This document shows positions 63,904 through 64,000 of a DNA stretch of 64,000 nt, piece after piece (position 1 is the first letter of the stretch; every line of letters starts with the position of its first letter). Origin of the DNA: Robiginitomaculum sp. GTDB lineage: Bacteria; Pseudomonadota; Alphaproteobacteria; Caulobacterales; Maricaulaceae. The position numbers and the translations under genes were made by a program. The DNA lies in NCBI GenBank assembly GCA_021776615.1, contig JAJFFO010000007.1, positions 186,001 to 250,000 of the forward strand. Direction: 5' to 3'. The notes under the pieces are model-generated. The model made no database searches and was not told where the DNA came from. It was given only the letters and a program-made list of their open reading frames with translations.

Positions 63904-64000
63904 ATGCCATTATACGAACACGTCCTCATTGCCCGCCAGGATATTTCCTCGCAGCAAGTGGACACCATTACGGAAGGGCTTCAGTCCTTCATCGAAGAAA
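63904..64000 (+). CDS. rpsF: 30S ribosomal protein S6, N-terminal part (cut by window edge)
   Basis: The 32 visible residues begin MPLYEHVLIARQDISSQQVD and continue TITEGLQSFIEE, the conserved start of ribosomal protein S6. AAGGGATG precedes the ATG at 63904. It is normally followed by rpsR and rplI; that part is outside the window. Divergent from the fab operon, as usual in this class. Confidence 0.93.
   Translation, partial: MPLYEHVLIARQDISSQQVDTITEGLQSFIEE

Noticed and set aside
63738-63968. 76-codon minus-strand frame in the fabD-rpsF gap
   Set aside because: Antisense to the rpsF start, no ribosome site, no family match.

Overview
The window is one contiguous piece of an alphaproteobacterial chromosome, most likely from the Maricaulales/Hyphomonadaceae/Caulobacterales side of the class; the class is inferred with good confidence and the order only tentatively. 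The class call rests on gene order typical of Alphaproteobacteria: pdhA-ftsB-eno, sdhE-mfd close to recG-DUF502, clpS-clpA, lptF-lptG-lptD-surA-pdxA-rsmA, and fabD-fabG-acpP-fabF-mltG-yicC-gmk divergent from rpsF. An outer membrane is implied by lptD, surA, a MipA/OmpV protein and many signal peptides. There is no tRNA, rRNA, CRISPR array, transposase, integrase or phage gene that I can support, so this is a mostly chromosomal core region with short accessory blocks.

Layout. 1-3048: central metabolism and division (pdhA start, ftsB, enolase) interrupted by a DUF2975/XRE regulatory pair with a perfect 12-bp inverted repeat upstream. 3216-5284: three tandem paralogous secreted TPR proteins. 5285-6329: gene-poor apart from rpmF (L32). 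6330-14379: a DUF819 membrane protein, an ABC ATPase followed by a 1212-residue ABC-permease/M1-aminopeptidase fusion, thymidine kinase, a cysteine-containing secreted orphan and a DUF465 protein. 14389-25622: nitronate monooxygenase, mfd, sdhE, a secreted EEP-family phosphodiesterase with a MipA-like outer membrane protein, recG, DUF502, and a DUF3089 protein that has lost its nucleophile serine. 25623-34738: beta-propeller protein, ACT protein, clpA, clpS, and a three-gene 2-oxoacid:acceptor oxidoreductase operon with a GltD-like FAD/Fe-S subunit. 34893-47807: GDPD lipoprotein, small membrane protein, sterol-desaturase-family hydroxylase, secreted orphan, enoyl-CoA hydratase, two M28 peptidases flanking a BlaI/M56 sensor-regulator pair, a hybrid histidine kinase, and holC. 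47860-57608: pepA and the LPS-transport/periplasmic folding/pdxA/rsmA cluster. 57646-63635: gmk to fabD, followed by the divergent start of rpsF.

How parts fit together. lptF/G/D and surA build the LPS export route (SurA-type chaperones help assemble LptD). fabD-fabG-acpP-fabF supply acyl chains beside the cell-wall lytic transglycosylase mltG. ClpS delivers N-degron substrates to ClpA. The PDH gene at the left edge and the ferredoxin-type 2-oxoacid oxidoreductase coexist.

The most unusual item is the BlaI-M56 pair: the M56 protease has no penicillin-binding sensor domain but ends in about 17 consecutive heptads predicted to form a coiled coil. A BlaI-like dyad lies between blaI and a divergent M28 peptidase lipoprotein gene. 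Other notable items are the direct repeats (TATCG, about 21-22 bp apart) before the ABC/M1 module, the tandem secreted TPR family, and several hairpin-rich intergenic repeats.
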